64,000 nucleotides of DNA from 3-1-20CM-4-69-9 sp963833655 (GTDB lineage: Bacteria > Actinomycetota > Thermoleophilia > Gaiellales > Gaiellaceae), in contig CAWHYL010000007.1 in assembly GCA_963833655.1 (NCBI GenBank), positions 434,001 to 498,000 of the forward strand, given 5' to 3'. Shown in pieces: positions 49,046 through 57,823 of the stretch. The notes under the pieces are model-generated. The model was not told the origin of the DNA and made no database searches. It saw only the letters and a list, made by a program, of their open reading frames with translations. Each line of letters begins with the position of its first letter. Positions within the stretch are counted from its first letter, which is position 1. Position numbers and translations under genes: made by a program.

Positions 49046-49321
49046 TCAGTCACGGCGGCGAATCTTCGTGCCGAAGAGGTGCGGCTCCCGCAGCGCCGTG
49101 CCGCACGACTCACAGTCGACGGTGAACGTCGAGCTGAACGGCTCGTTACAGGACGGGCAGCGGCGGAGCATGACACCGCCGCACTGCGGGCACTCGTCCG
49201 GAACCTCGTCCTCGAACCCATCGAACCAGCGGCGCGCCGCTCCGCACCCGAGACAGAACGCGACCCAGTCGCCCAGCACCTTGCGCCGTTCCTCCCGGAG
49301 CCAGTCGGCCGCCTTGCCCAC
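49046..49321 (-). CDS. Small zinc-ribbon protein with four CxxC motifs
   Basis: 91 residues: CLGC, CPQC, CPSC and CESC, spaced as two zinc-binding ribbons, after a basic helix (WLREERRKVLGDWVAF). It could bind RNA or be a protein-interaction module; function unknown. GTG 49321 is leaderless, with TACGAT on the minus strand six bases upstream. Divergent from the E1alpha gene. Confidence 0.75.
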   Translation of the reverse strand: MGKAADWLREERRKVLGDWVAFCLGCGAARRWFDGFEDEVPDECPQCGGVMLRRCPSCNEPFSSTFTVDCESCGTALREPHLFGTKIRRRD

Positions 49322-49359
49322 CGGTCGATCGTAGCCCCAGTCGTTAGAGTGACCGCGCT

Positions 49360-50406
49360 ATGGCGATCGCCCGGGAAGCCGAGCCTGTCGGCTCGCTGAG
49401 GGAGGTGCGGGAGGCGGGCCTCGACCGCGAGGACCTCCTCGGCGTCTACCGCAACATGGTGTTGACGCGCGGAATCGAGGAGCGCGGCCACATCCTCTAC
49501 CGCCAGGGCAAGATCCCGGGCTCGTTCTACACGGGCCGCGGCAACGAGGGCGCGGCGGTCGGCGTCGCGACGGCGCTGGGCGCGGACGACGTCGGGACGC
49601 CGCTGCACCGCGACATGGGCGTGCACGTCGTGCGCGGCGTCGAGCCGTGGCGCATCTTCGCGCAATACATGGGCCGCTCGGACGGGCCGACGAAGGGCAG
49701 GGACGGGAACGTCCACATGGCCGACTCCAACCTCGGGCTGATCGCGATGGTGAGCCACCTGCCGGCGATGCTGCCGGTCGCCGTCGGCTGCGCGCTCGCA
49801 TTCCGCATCCGCGAGGAGAAGCGGGTCGCGGTCGGATGGTTCGGCGAGGGCGCGTCGGCGCGCGGCGACTGCCACGAGGCGATGACGCTCGCCGGCGTCC
49901 GCAAGCTGCCGGTGGTCTTCGTCTGCGACAACAACCAGTGGGCCTATTCGACGCCGACGCATCTCGAGTTCGCAACCGAGCACGTCGCGGACCGTGCGGA
50001 CGCCTACGGGTTCGAGGGAGTGGTCGTCGACGGAACGGACGTGCTCGCGGTCTACCGCGAGGCACGGCGCGCGATCGAGAAGGCGCGCGCCGGCGACGGG
50101 CCGACGCTGATCGAGAGCCTGACGCTGCGCATGGAGGGCCACGCCGTCCACGACGACGCCTTCTACGTGCCGAAGGAGATGTTCGAGCGCTGGGCGGAGA
50201 ACGACCCGATCGAGCGCTTCCGCGGCTGGCTGCGCGAGAACGCCGACATGTCGGACGAGGAGGAGGACGAGATCAACGCCGACGTGAAGAAGGCGCTGAA
50301 CGAAGCGCTCAAGCGCGCGGAGGACTCGCCGCTGCCGGAGCCGTCGACCCTGACCGAGGGCGTCTATGCGGCGCCGGAAGACCTCGACACGCCGCACCAC
50401 AAGTAA
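49360..50406 (+). CDS. 2-Oxoacid dehydrogenase E1 component, alpha subunit
   Basis: 348 residues, thiamine-diphosphate dependent decarboxylase subunit of a pyruvate, acetoin or branched-chain 2-oxoacid dehydrogenase complex. IPGSFYTGRGNEGAAVGVA and the TPP/Mg motif (GDCHEAMTLAGVRKLPVVFV, CDNNQWAYST) are visible. The acidic C-terminal tail with DEEEDEINADVK is typical of the PdhA/AcoA group. The substrate cannot be decided from sequence. A TAGAGT box lies nine bases before the ATG. The E1beta start codon overlaps its stop (TAATG). Confidence 0.9.
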   Translation: MAIAREAEPVGSLREVREAGLDREDLLGVYRNMVLTRGIEERGHILYRQGKIPGSFYTGRGNEGAAVGVATALGADDVGTPLHRDMGVHVVRGVEPWRIFAQYMGRSDGPTKGRDGNVHMADSNLGLIAMVSHLPAMLPVAVGCALAFRIREEKRVAVGWFGEGASARGDCHEAMTLAGVRKLPVVFVCDNNQWAYSTPTHLEFATEHVADRADAYGFEGVVVDGTDVLAVYREARRAIEKARAGDGPTLIESLTLRMEGHAVHDDAFYVPKEMFERWAENDPIERFRGWLRENADMSDEEEDEINADVKKALNEALKRAEDSPLPEPSTLTEGVYAAPEDLDTPHHK

Positions 50407-51380
50407 TGGCCGAGCTCACGTACCTGCAGGCGATCTCCGACGGGCTGCGCACCGAGATGCGGCGCGACAAGCGCGTCTTCGTCATCGGCGAGGACGTCGG
50501 CGTCTACGGCGGCGCGTTCAAGGTCACGCTCGGCTTCCAGGAGGAGTTCGGGCACTGGCGCGTCATGGACGCCCCGCTCGCGGAGACCGCGATCGTCGGC
50601 GCCTGCACCGGCGCGGCCATCATGGGCATGCGGCCCGTCGCCGAGATGCAGTTCGCGGACTTCATCTCGTGCGCGTGGGACCACCTCGTCACCGTTGCGG
50701 CGAAGCAGCGCTACCGCGCCGGCACGCCCGTGCCGATCACCGTGAGGCTCCCGTCCGGCGGCGGCTTCTCCGGCGGCCCCTTCCACTCGCAGAACCCCGA
50801 GTCGTCGTTCGCTCACATCCCGGGATTGAAGTGCGTGTGCCCCGCGACTCCGGAGGACGCGAAGGGGCTGCTGATCAGCGCCATCGAGGATCCGAACCCG
50901 GTCCTCTACTTCGAGCACAAGCATCTGTACCGCCGCATCAAGGGCGAGGTGCCCGAGGAGCGCTACACCGTCCCGCTCGGCAAGGCGCGCACCCATCGCG
51001 ACGGCGACGACCTCTCGGTGATCACGTGGGGCGCGATGGTCTACACGGCGGACGAGGCGGCGCAGCAGCTCGAGTCCGACGGCGTCTCCGTCGAGATCGT
51101 CGATCTCCGCACCGTCATGCCGTGGGACAAGCAGGCGGTGCTCGAGTCCGTGCGCAAGACGTCGAAGGCGCTCGTGCTGCACGAGGACACCCGCACCGGC
51201 GGCTTCGGCGCGGAGATCGCCGCCACGATCGCCGAGGAGGCATTCGAGGACCTCGACGCGCCGGTCAAGCGGATCGCCGCGCCCGACACTCCCGTTCCGT
51301 TTTCGCCGCCGCTCGAAAAGGCATTCATCCCCCAGGTCGACGACGTCGTCGCCGGCCTGCGAGAGCTGGCGGAGTACTAG
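50406..51380 (+). CDS. 2-Oxoacid dehydrogenase E1 component, beta subunit
   Basis: 324 residues. ALTYLQAI-type start (AELTYLQAISDGLRTEMRRD), VIGEDVGVYGGAFKVT, PLAETAIVGACTGAAIMGMR and EMQFADFISCAWDHL match PdhB/AcoB. The C-terminal transketolase domain has VLHEDTRTGGFGAEIAATIA. Pairs with E1alpha in a heterotetramer that decarboxylates the 2-oxoacid and loads lipoyl-E2. The E2 gene follows without a gap. Confidence 0.95.
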   Translation: MAELTYLQAISDGLRTEMRRDKRVFVIGEDVGVYGGAFKVTLGFQEEFGHWRVMDAPLAETAIVGACTGAAIMGMRPVAEMQFADFISCAWDHLVTVAAKQRYRAGTPVPITVRLPSGGGFSGGPFHSQNPESSFAHIPGLKCVCPATPEDAKGLLISAIEDPNPVLYFEHKHLYRRIKGEVPEERYTVPLGKARTHRDGDDLSVITWGAMVYTADEAAQQLESDGVSVEIVDLRTVMPWDKQAVLESVRKTSKALVLHEDTRTGGFGAEIAATIAEEAFEDLDAPVKRIAAPDTPVPFSPPLEKAFIPQVDDVVAGLRELAEY

Positions 51381-52802
51381 ATGGCCACCACCGAAGCGAT
51401 CGACGTCGTCATGCCGCAGATGGGCGTGTCCGTCTCCGAGGGCACGATCACGAAGTGGCTGAAGCAGCAGGGCGAGCAGGTCGAAGCCGACGAGCCGCTG
51501 CTCGAGATCTCCACCGACAAGGTCGACACCGAGGTGCCGAGCCCCGGCAGCGGCGTCCTCACGGAGATCCTCGTCCAGGAGGGGCAGACCGTCGACGTCG
51601 GCACGAAGCTCGCCGTCATCGGCGGCGACGGGGCGCAGGCGGAGGCTCCGGCGCCCCCGCAGCCTGCAACTGCTCAGGCAGCGGCCGAGGCACAGCCGCC
51701 GTCGAGCACGGAGAGCCCCGCGCCGGCAGCGCCTGCTCAGCCGGCACCTGCCGAGCCCGAGCCGGCGCACTCGGCGAACGGCAAGACCTTCGTGTCTCCG
51801 GTCGTCGCGAAGATCGCGTCGGAGCACGGCGTCGACCCGAGCCAGGTGGAGGGAACCGGACGCGGCGGCCGCGTGACGAAGAAGGACATCCTCGGCTTCA
51901 TCGAGACGGGCTCGCCGGCCGAGGCACCGGCGGCCGCGGCGCCGCCCGCACCCACGCCGACACCGGCGCCCGCCCCGGCACAGCCTGCGGCCCCGGAGCC
52001 GCTTGCACCGGCGCCCGCTCCGGCACCGGCACCTGCACAGGCAGCCGCGCCCCCAACGACTCCCGCGCCGGCGCCCGCGGCCGCGCAGCCGGGCGAGACG
52101 TTCGAGCCGATGACGGCGATGCGCAAGGGCATCGCGGACCACATGCGCCGGTCGCTCGACACCTCGGCGCACGTCACGAGCGCGATCGAGGTCGACATGT
52201 CGAAGGTGAGCGCTATCCGCGCGAAGCTGAAGAAGGAGTACCAGCAGAGCTACGGGGTCAACCCGACGTACCTGATCTTCGTCGCGCGTGCTGCGACCGA
52301 CACGCTCCGCGAGTACCCGTGGGTCAACGGCGAGATCCGCGGCGACCAGATCGTGACGCGCAACTACGTGAACCTCGGATTCGCCGTCGAGCTGCAGGAC
52401 GGCAAGGGGCTGATCGTCCCCGTCGTCAAGAACGCGGAGACGCTGAACCTGCTCGGGATGGCGAAGGCGGTGACCGACATCGCACAGCGCGCCCGCGACA
52501 AGAAGCTCCTACCGGACGAGGTGCAGGGCGGCACGTTCACGATCACCAATCCGGGCGGCTTCGGCACGTTCCACGGCACGCCGGTGATCAGCCAGCCGCA
52601 GGCGGGGATCCTCGGCACGTACGCGGTCGTCAAGCGTCCCTGGGTCGTACAGGACGACATCGGCCAGGACGTGATCGCGATCCGGCCGATCATGAACCTG
52701 ACGCTCACGTACGACCATCGCCTCGTCGACGGCGCCCTCGCAGGCCGCTTCCTCCGGGACCTGCGCCACAAGCTCGAGAGCTGGGAAGAGTCGACGTACT
52801 AG
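51381..52802 (+). CDS. 2-Oxoacid dehydrogenase E2 component (dihydrolipoamide acyltransferase)
   Basis: 473 residues. One lipoyl domain (Lys in ISTDKVDTEVPSP, about residue 45), a long Ala/Pro-rich linker, a peripheral subunit-binding domain (VSPVVAKIASEHGVDPSQVE, then GRGGRVTKKDILGF), a second Pro/Ala linker, and the catalytic domain with HRLVDGALAGRF near the C-terminus. Transfers acyl groups to CoA. No E3 gene follows. The stop is followed by three-hairpin element copy 3. Lipoylation enzymes lipB and lipA are encoded 3-4 kb downstream. Confidence 0.95.
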   Translation: MATTEAIDVVMPQMGVSVSEGTITKWLKQQGEQVEADEPLLEISTDKVDTEVPSPGSGVLTEILVQEGQTVDVGTKLAVIGGDGAQAEAPAPPQPATAQAAAEAQPPSSTESPAPAAPAQPAPAEPEPAHSANGKTFVSPVVAKIASEHGVDPSQVEGTGRGGRVTKKDILGFIETGSPAEAPAAAAPPAPTPTPAPAPAQPAAPEPLAPAPAPAPAPAQAAAPPTTPAPAPAAAQPGETFEPMTAMRKGIADHMRRSLDTSAHVTSAIEVDMSKVSAIRAKLKKEYQQSYGVNPTYLIFVARAATDTLREYPWVNGEIRGDQIVTRNYVNLGFAVELQDGKGLIVPVVKNAETLNLLGMAKAVTDIAQRARDKKLLPDEVQGGTFTITNPGGFGTFHGTPVISQPQAGILGTYAVVKRPWVVQDDIGQDVIAIRPIMNLTLTYDHRLVDGALAGRFLRDLRHKLESWEESTY

Positions 52803-52880
52803 TCGAGCGAAAGCTGCGCTTTCGCTCGAGGGTTGGGTACGGCGCTTCGCGCTGAACGCGCGCGAGCCGAGCTCGCACGC
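52803..52880 (+). repeat. Three-hairpin intergenic element, copy 3
   Basis: Directly after the E2 stop. Hairpin 1 GAGCGAAAGC/GCTTTCGCTC, then GGGTACGGCGCTTCGCG, then hairpin 3 GCGAGC-CGA-GCTCGC. Hairpin 3 has A-T where copy 1 has G-C, a compensatory change that keeps the stem. Confidence 0.7.
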
Positions 52881-52990
52881 TCTAGGGGTGCTGGGCGATT
52901 GTCTTCTACCGTGCGGCGCGCGCAGTCTGCGCGTGCGCGCGCCGCATCAGGTCGCCTCCGCGTAAGCCCTGCGGCTTACGCTCCGGCTTT

Positions 52991-53037
52991 GAGGGGGCCT
53001 CAACCCGAGGGGGTCTCAACCCGAAGGGGTCTGACCC
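52991..53037. repeat. Three imperfect 16-bp direct repeats
   Basis: GAGGGGGCCTCAACCC, GAGGGGGTCTCAACCC and GAAGGGGTCTGACCC in a row between convergent genes. The third forms part of the terminator below. Confidence 0.65.
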
Positions 53038-53053
53038 AGCCTTTCGGTTTTTT
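53021..53053 (+). terminator. Terminator downstream of the dehydrogenase operon
   Basis: CCGAA-GGG ... CCC-TTTCGG stem-loop followed by six T residues on the plus strand. Confidence 0.65.
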
Positions 53054-53057
53054 CGAG

Positions 53058-53480
53058 TCACACCGCTTCCGTTGCGTTCCGCACCGTGAACGCCACGAAC
53101 CAGTCCTCTTTCGTCTCGTCGTCGATCGTCAGCCGGATCTCGTAGCGGCCTTCCTCGAGCACGAGCGGCCCGAACGGCACGACCAGCGGTGCATCGACCG
53201 GTGTGCCGGGGCGTAGGCCCGCGGGACGCCCCGCCTCGAACTCTCCCTCCGCGCGGATCGTCTCGCCGTCGGGCGTCGGCACCCCCTGTCCGTCGGCGTC
53301 GAGCAGCTCGAGCCGGAACAGGTGCTGCTGGTTCGTCTGATCCCAGGGAATCTGGAACAGCGCGGCGACGAAGAAGCCGAACGGGCCCTGCGCGTTCATC
53401 ATCGACCAGCCGCCGCCGATCACGTCCAGCTTCCCGTTGGCGACGCGCGCGAAGTCGGCGAGCAGCAGGGTGACCTTCAC
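53058..53480 (-). CDS. Protein of unknown function (140 residues)
   Basis: Beta-rich protein: VTLLLADFARVANGKLDVIGGG at the start, HLFRLELLDADGQGV, LVVPFGPLVLEEGRYEIRLT and a final WFVAFTVRNA. The ADFA..GKLDVIGGGW start recurs in a widespread bacterial family of unknown function (I believe DUF6941). No signal peptide. It stands alone between the E2 and the large secreted gene. Confidence 0.7.
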   Translation of the reverse strand: MKVTLLLADFARVANGKLDVIGGGWSMMNAQGPFGFFVAALFQIPWDQTNQQHLFRLELLDADGQGVPTPDGETIRAEGEFEAGRPAGLRPGTPVDAPLVVPFGPLVLEEGRYEIRLTIDDETKEDWFVAFTVRNATEAV

Positions 53481-53528
53481 AGCGGAAAGAGTACGGGGGC
53501 GCCGCGCAAGCGCGACGCCCCCTACGTC

Positions 53529-55520
53529 CTACGGAGTCAGCTTCGTGATGCGCGTCGCCCAGTTGCCGCTCGAGCCGCGGGTGTTCCCGCAGAGCCCGAA
53601 GCCGTTCGCCAGGCGGCCGTAGTTGCCGTCTGCACCGGGTTGCCCGATGTACTGGTCGAACGTGCACGTCTGCGCGATGTACTCGGACGCGATCCAGATC
53701 GACTTCCCGTCCAGCGCCGCCGCGCCGTAGTCACCCCAGCGCCCGCGCGCCGGGTTTGCGAGCGGCGGGTAGAGCGTGAAGCCGTCGTCGGGGGCCGCCC
53801 CCTGGGCGGCGACGTGGATGTCGCCCGCGCCGACCTTGTCGTCGATCGAGGCGTAGCCGGCACTCGGGTAGTAGTCGTCACCGACGACCGTGAAGGCCAT
53901 GACGCCGCGCCCGCTGGGCGTGGTCGCGATCGCCGGGTACGTCAGGTTGTTGCCCGAGAGCCCGAGGTAGCCGCTGCGGCGGAGCGACGCGGACGAGACA
54001 TCCGAGCCACCCGGGTTCACGATGAAGTACTCGATCCCGGCCCGGTTGCGATCGAGCGTGAGGGCCGTGTCGAGCGCCCCCCAGAGCTTTCCGTTCGCGT
54101 ACCAGACCTGCTGCATCCGCGAATCGTTCGAGTCGAGCGTGCCCTCGGACTGATGCGGCGGCGCCGGCGGCAGGAGCAGGATCTGCCAGCACCCGGGGCC
54201 GAACGGCGTCGGCAGCGTCCGGTCGTTCAGGCAGTCGGCCAGCGGCGTCGGGCCGGCCTTCTGGCTCGACCGCGCCGGCACGCCGTACGGGCCGACCGTC
54301 AGGACCTTGTTCGTCAGATGGACATCGGGGGTCGCCGAGTCGAGCGACGAGGTGTTCGTCAACGACCACACCACCAGCTCGTCCGAGGTGCGCGGCCCGT
54401 TGCAGCCCGTGGGGCACGTCGCCTCGTCCGCGGCGTTCGAGCTCAAGAAGTACTCCGTCCCGCCGCCGTCCGTCTGGTACTGGTTCGCCGGCGAGTTCGC
54501 CGGCCACACGGTGAAGCCCGGTTGCCCGTGCACCCAGTTCTTCGTCTCGAGCAGAACGTGCCGCGTATCGCCGGCCTCGAGGCCTCGTTTCGAGAACGCG
54601 TAGATGTTCGAGCTCTGGAACTCGTCACCGTAGAAGTCGTACTCGTTCGCCGTGATGTAGAAGCCGGTCGCGTCGGCGCCGATGTGCGGATAGTCGGCGA
54701 TGCATGCGGTCGGATTCGTCGGCTGATTGCCCGCGCGAGGGTTGTCGGCGGGATTGCAATGGTGGTTCGGCGTTCCCTGCGTGCCATCGTTTTGCGTGGG
54801 AACCGGCGGCAGAATCGTCCAGTTCGACAGCGGCACCGGGTTCGGCCCGTTGCTGACCGCGATGTCGAAGTGGTCCGGCCCCTTCGTCTGGCCGTTCGGG
54901 AACGCGTCGAGGGTCAGCACGACGAGGAACCAGCGCTGCGTCGCCTGGTCGAAGTAGCACGTCGGGTCGGTGACGATCGGACCGCGGACGTTTCCCGCCG
55001 CCCGATTGATCGCAGGTGGATACCCGTAGAACGAGTTCAGCGTCACGCTCCCGTTGACGTGCGGGACGGGCGCCGCATTCGAATCCGGTGGCAGCACCGA
55101 GTGGCCGCTCTCGTCGTACACGTTGACGGCGTCGTTCACGGCCTCGAAGACGTAGCCGTTCCCGACGCACAGACCCTGATCGGGCGGCTCGATCGTCAGC
55201 TGGTTCTGGTTGTCCGCATAGCGGTGCTGGAACAGATTGACGCCGTCGAAGCTGACGTTGAGCTCCGGGTTCGACTTCGCCTTCTGCGCACTCTGCGCCG
55301 ACGGGCCTTGCGCGCCTTCGCCGCCGCGGCTGAAGCTGCGGTCGACGATCGTGCCCTCGAACGCGGCGGGCGAGTCTTCCGCCTCGGCAGACACCGGCCA
55401 TTCGGACTCGTCTCTGAAGGCCGGACTGGTGGCGGTGTCGGCGCCGCCGACGCTCACCGCCGTCACCGCGAGGAATGTCGCCACGAAAACGGCGAGCAGA
55501 AACCGTTGCAGGCTGGTCAT
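53529..55520 (-). CDS. Large secreted protein, paralogue A of a three-member family
   Basis: 663 residues with signal peptide (MTSLQRFLLAVFVATFLAVT, cleavage near GGADT). Conserved family segments: EPPDQGLCVGNGYVFEAVND, GYPPAINRAAGNVRGPIV, ADYPHIGADATGFYITANEY, NSNDSRM-like DSNDSRMQQVWYANGKLWGA and RWGDYGAAALDGKSIWIASE. The strand-rich pattern suggests a beta-propeller or similar, but no enzyme motif is identified. GGGAGGGGGGC precedes the ATG. Paralogues B and C lie at 59242 and 61825; this copy lacks the small partner gene. Confidence 0.8.
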   Translation of the reverse strand: MTSLQRFLLAVFVATFLAVTAVSVGGADTATSPAFRDESEWPVSAEAEDSPAAFEGTIVDRSFSRGGEGAQGPSAQSAQKAKSNPELNVSFDGVNLFQHRYADNQNQLTIEPPDQGLCVGNGYVFEAVNDAVNVYDESGHSVLPPDSNAAPVPHVNGSVTLNSFYGYPPAINRAAGNVRGPIVTDPTCYFDQATQRWFLVVLTLDAFPNGQTKGPDHFDIAVSNGPNPVPLSNWTILPPVPTQNDGTQGTPNHHCNPADNPRAGNQPTNPTACIADYPHIGADATGFYITANEYDFYGDEFQSSNIYAFSKRGLEAGDTRHVLLETKNWVHGQPGFTVWPANSPANQYQTDGGGTEYFLSSNAADEATCPTGCNGPRTSDELVVWSLTNTSSLDSATPDVHLTNKVLTVGPYGVPARSSQKAGPTPLADCLNDRTLPTPFGPGCWQILLLPPAPPHQSEGTLDSNDSRMQQVWYANGKLWGALDTALTLDRNRAGIEYFIVNPGGSDVSSASLRRSGYLGLSGNNLTYPAIATTPSGRGVMAFTVVGDDYYPSAGYASIDDKVGAGDIHVAAQGAAPDDGFTLYPPLANPARGRWGDYGAAALDGKSIWIASEYIAQTCTFDQYIGQPGADGNYGRLANGFGLCGNTRGSSGNWATRITKLTP

Positions 55521-55592
55521 GCCCCCCTCCCAGGTCGCTGATATAGGTGACGACACTACTGCATATATCGAAAGATGTATAGACCGGGGAGC

Positions 55593-55598
55593 TACGCT
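55593..55598 (+). promoter_or_regulatory. -10 box TACGCT before lipB
   Basis: Six bases before GTG 55605. It supports the GTG over the ATG 30 bases upstream. Confidence 0.5.
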
Positions 55599-55604
55599 GG
55601 CACC

Positions 55605-56318
55605 GTGAGCCGCGGCGCCTACGTCCTCGATCTCGGCCCTGTGCCGTACCGCGAGGCGTGGGACCTCCAGCGCTCGCTCGCCGGTGCCGTCTCGCAGGGT
55701 GCGATCCCGGACACCGTCGTCTTCCTGGAGCATCCGCCGGTCGTGACGCTCGGCCGGCGAACGGATGAGGAGGAGCTCCACGTGCCGGACGATGCGGAGG
55801 TCGACCTCGTCGAGACGGACCGCGGCGGCAAGTCGACGTTCCACGGCCCGGGCCAGCTCGTCTGCTACCCGATCCTCGACCTGCGCCGGCACGGCAAGGA
55901 CGTGAAGCGGTACGTCCGCGACCTGGAGGAGGCGCTGATCCGGACGCTCGCGCCGCTCGGTCTCGAGGGGACGCGTATCGACGGCCTCACCGGTGTCTGG
56001 CTCCAGCGGCCACCCCGCAAGATCGCGTCGATCGGCGTCCACATCTCGCGCTGGATCACGAGCCACGGGTACGCGCTCAACGTCGACCTCGACCCGACGC
56101 CGTTCACAGAGTGGATCACCGCCTGCGGCCTCGAGGACGCAGCGTTCACGACGATTGCGCGCGAGCTCGGCCGTGACGTGTCCGTCGACGAGGTTCGTCC
56201 GCTGGCGCATGCGGCGTTGAGCGACGTGTTCGACCTGGAGCTCGAGCCGCTACCGGGCGAGGACGGCCACGGGCTCTGGCCACAGCCCGTGCACGAGCAG
56301 CTCGCCGCAAAGCGTTAG
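55605..56318 (+). CDS. lipB: Octanoyltransferase LipB
   Basis: Transfers octanoyl from acyl carrier protein to the lipoyl domains of 2-oxoacid dehydrogenases and GcvH. 237 residues. EHPPVVTLGRRTDEEEL, DRGGKSTFHGPGQLVCYPIL, the catalytic Lys139 in RKIASIGVHISRWITSHG and Cys174 in ITACGLE are all present. Works ahead of LipA, encoded 600 bases downstream; the E2 substrate is encoded 3 kb upstream. Confidence 0.95.
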   Translation: MSRGAYVLDLGPVPYREAWDLQRSLAGAVSQGAIPDTVVFLEHPPVVTLGRRTDEEELHVPDDAEVDLVETDRGGKSTFHGPGQLVCYPILDLRRHGKDVKRYVRDLEEALIRTLAPLGLEGTRIDGLTGVWLQRPPRKIASIGVHISRWITSHGYALNVDLDPTPFTEWITACGLEDAAFTTIARELGRDVSVDEVRPLAHAALSDVFDLELEPLPGEDGHGLWPQPVHEQLAAKR

Positions 56319-56337
56319 GCGAGTCGCGTCTGAGGCG

Positions 56338-56877
56338 CTAGGGCAGCCAGCCGTCGCGGTAGCGCGTCTGCTCGCGCTGCTTGAAACGCCCGTAGGCCGC
56401 GTGTGGATCCGTCGTCTCCTCGTCGGAGCTCGCGTTGTGACGTTGCGCCACCTCGTTCACGTGATACCCACCCCAGCCCTCGCCGCCCTGATGCTCGCGC
56501 GCGCCGACCGCGACGACGACGCACGGGCCGGTGCCGGCGCCGACGATGACGTGATTCATCTCGACGGGGCAGTGGACGAAATCCCACTGCTGGAGCGGCC
56601 GCTCCTCCCCTTCCGCGATCAGGAGCGCCTCGCCGTGGAGCACGAGGAAGTCCTCCTGGTCGGCCTCCCAGTGATACATCGACATCGGGTTCCCCGGGTT
56701 GAGGACGAAGAGGTTGACACCGACCTGCGGCCAGTCCTGCCCGGCTTCGAAGTCGCACACTGCGCCGCGCTCGCCGCGGTCGTACCAGCAGGCGTCGCGG
56801 GCGTTGAGCACGTACCAGCCCTCACCGGCCGCCCGGCGGCCGTTCTCGGTGTCCTCCAGCGGAGCCTCAGGAACCAT
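56338..56877 (-). CDS. Cupin-domain protein
   Basis: 179 residues. One cupin barrel: NPGNPMSMYHWEADQEDFLVLHG (motif 1) and EMNHVIVGAGTGPCVVVAVGA (motif 2). Two Cys before the barrel (DACWYDRGERGAVCDF) and a charged C-terminal tail. It probably binds a small ligand or metal; function unknown. It lies between lipB and lipA on the opposite strand. Confidence 0.82.
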   Translation of the reverse strand: MVPEAPLEDTENGRRAAGEGWYVLNARDACWYDRGERGAVCDFEAGQDWPQVGVNLFVLNPGNPMSMYHWEADQEDFLVLHGEALLIAEGEERPLQQWDFVHCPVEMNHVIVGAGTGPCVVVAVGAREHQGGEGWGGYHVNEVAQRHNASSDEETTDPHAAYGRFKQREQTRYRDGWLP

Positions 56878-56886
56878 CGCGGCCCA

Positions 56887-56892
56887 TAGACT
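56887..56892 (+). promoter_or_regulatory. -10 box TAGACT before lipA
   Basis: Seven bases before ATG 56900; the same hexamer as before the DtxR-type gene. Confidence 0.5.
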
Positions 56893-56899
56893 GACAGAG

Positions 56900-57820
56900 A
56901 TGCAGACCTCGCTTCCGGTTGCCGAGCGCCCGCGTCGTCCCGACTGGATGAAGGTGCGCGCGCCGCGCACGGACTCGCGCTACTTCGACGTGAAGAAGCT
57001 GATCCACGGCGCGAGCCTGCACACGATCTGTGAAGAAGCACGGTGCCCGAACATCTCCGAGTGCTGGGGACGCGGAACGGCGACGTTCCAGATCCTCGGC
57101 GACACGTGCACCCGTGCGTGCCGGTACTGCTACGTGCACAGCGGTAGGCCCGAGAGCCCGCCGGACCCGCTCGAGCCGCTGCGACTCGCGAACGTCGCCG
57201 CGCAGATGGAGCTGAGGCACGTGGTCGTCACTTCGGTCGACCGCGACGACGTCCCCGACCGAGGGGCCGGCCACTATGCCGCCACGATCCGGGCGCTGAA
57301 GGTGAAGGTGCCGAACGCGTCCGTCGAGGTGCTGACGCCGGACTTCCTCGGCGTGGAGGAGGAAGCGCTGCAGACGGTGCTGGGCGCGCACCCGGAAGTC
57401 TTCAACCACAACATCGAGACTGTGCGCCGGCTTCATTCGCGCATGCGCGGCGCGAAGGCAAGCTACGACAAGGCGCTCTGGCTACTGCAGCGTGCGAAGG
57501 AGATCGCCGACTACCCGGTATTGACGAAGTCGGGCATCATCGTCGGCCTCGGCGAGACGAACGAGGAGGTCGTCGACACCATGCGGGACCTGCGTGCCCA
57601 CGGCGTCGACGTCGTCACGATCGGGCAGTACCTGCAGCCCAGCCCGAAGCACGCGCAGATCGACCGCTGGGTGCACCCCGACGAGTTCCGCTGGTTCCGC
57701 GAAGAGGGCGAAGGGCTCGGTTTCGGCTCCGTCTTCTCGGGACCCCTCGTGCGCTCGAGCTACCGCGCAGACGAGCAGCGCCACGCCGCCGAGAGCGGAC
57801 GTGGCGCCGTCGCCTACTGA
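56900..57820 (+). CDS. lipA: Lipoyl synthase LipA
   Basis: Radical SAM enzyme that inserts two sulfurs into protein-bound octanoyl. 306 residues. Auxiliary cluster CEEARCPNISECW (CX4CX5C), radical SAM cluster CTRACRYC (CX3CX2C), a FNHNIETV region and the C-terminal RSSYRAD serine motif that ligates the auxiliary cluster. Cytoplasmic. Leaderless start. Confidence 0.97.
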   Translation: MQTSLPVAERPRRPDWMKVRAPRTDSRYFDVKKLIHGASLHTICEEARCPNISECWGRGTATFQILGDTCTRACRYCYVHSGRPESPPDPLEPLRLANVAAQMELRHVVVTSVDRDDVPDRGAGHYAATIRALKVKVPNASVEVLTPDFLGVEEEALQTVLGAHPEVFNHNIETVRRLHSRMRGAKASYDKALWLLQRAKEIADYPVLTKSGIIVGLGETNEEVVDTMRDLRAHGVDVVTIGQYLQPSPKHAQIDRWVHPDEFRWFREEGEGLGFGSVFSGPLVRSSYRADEQRHAAESGRGAVAY

Positions 57821-57823
57821 CAG

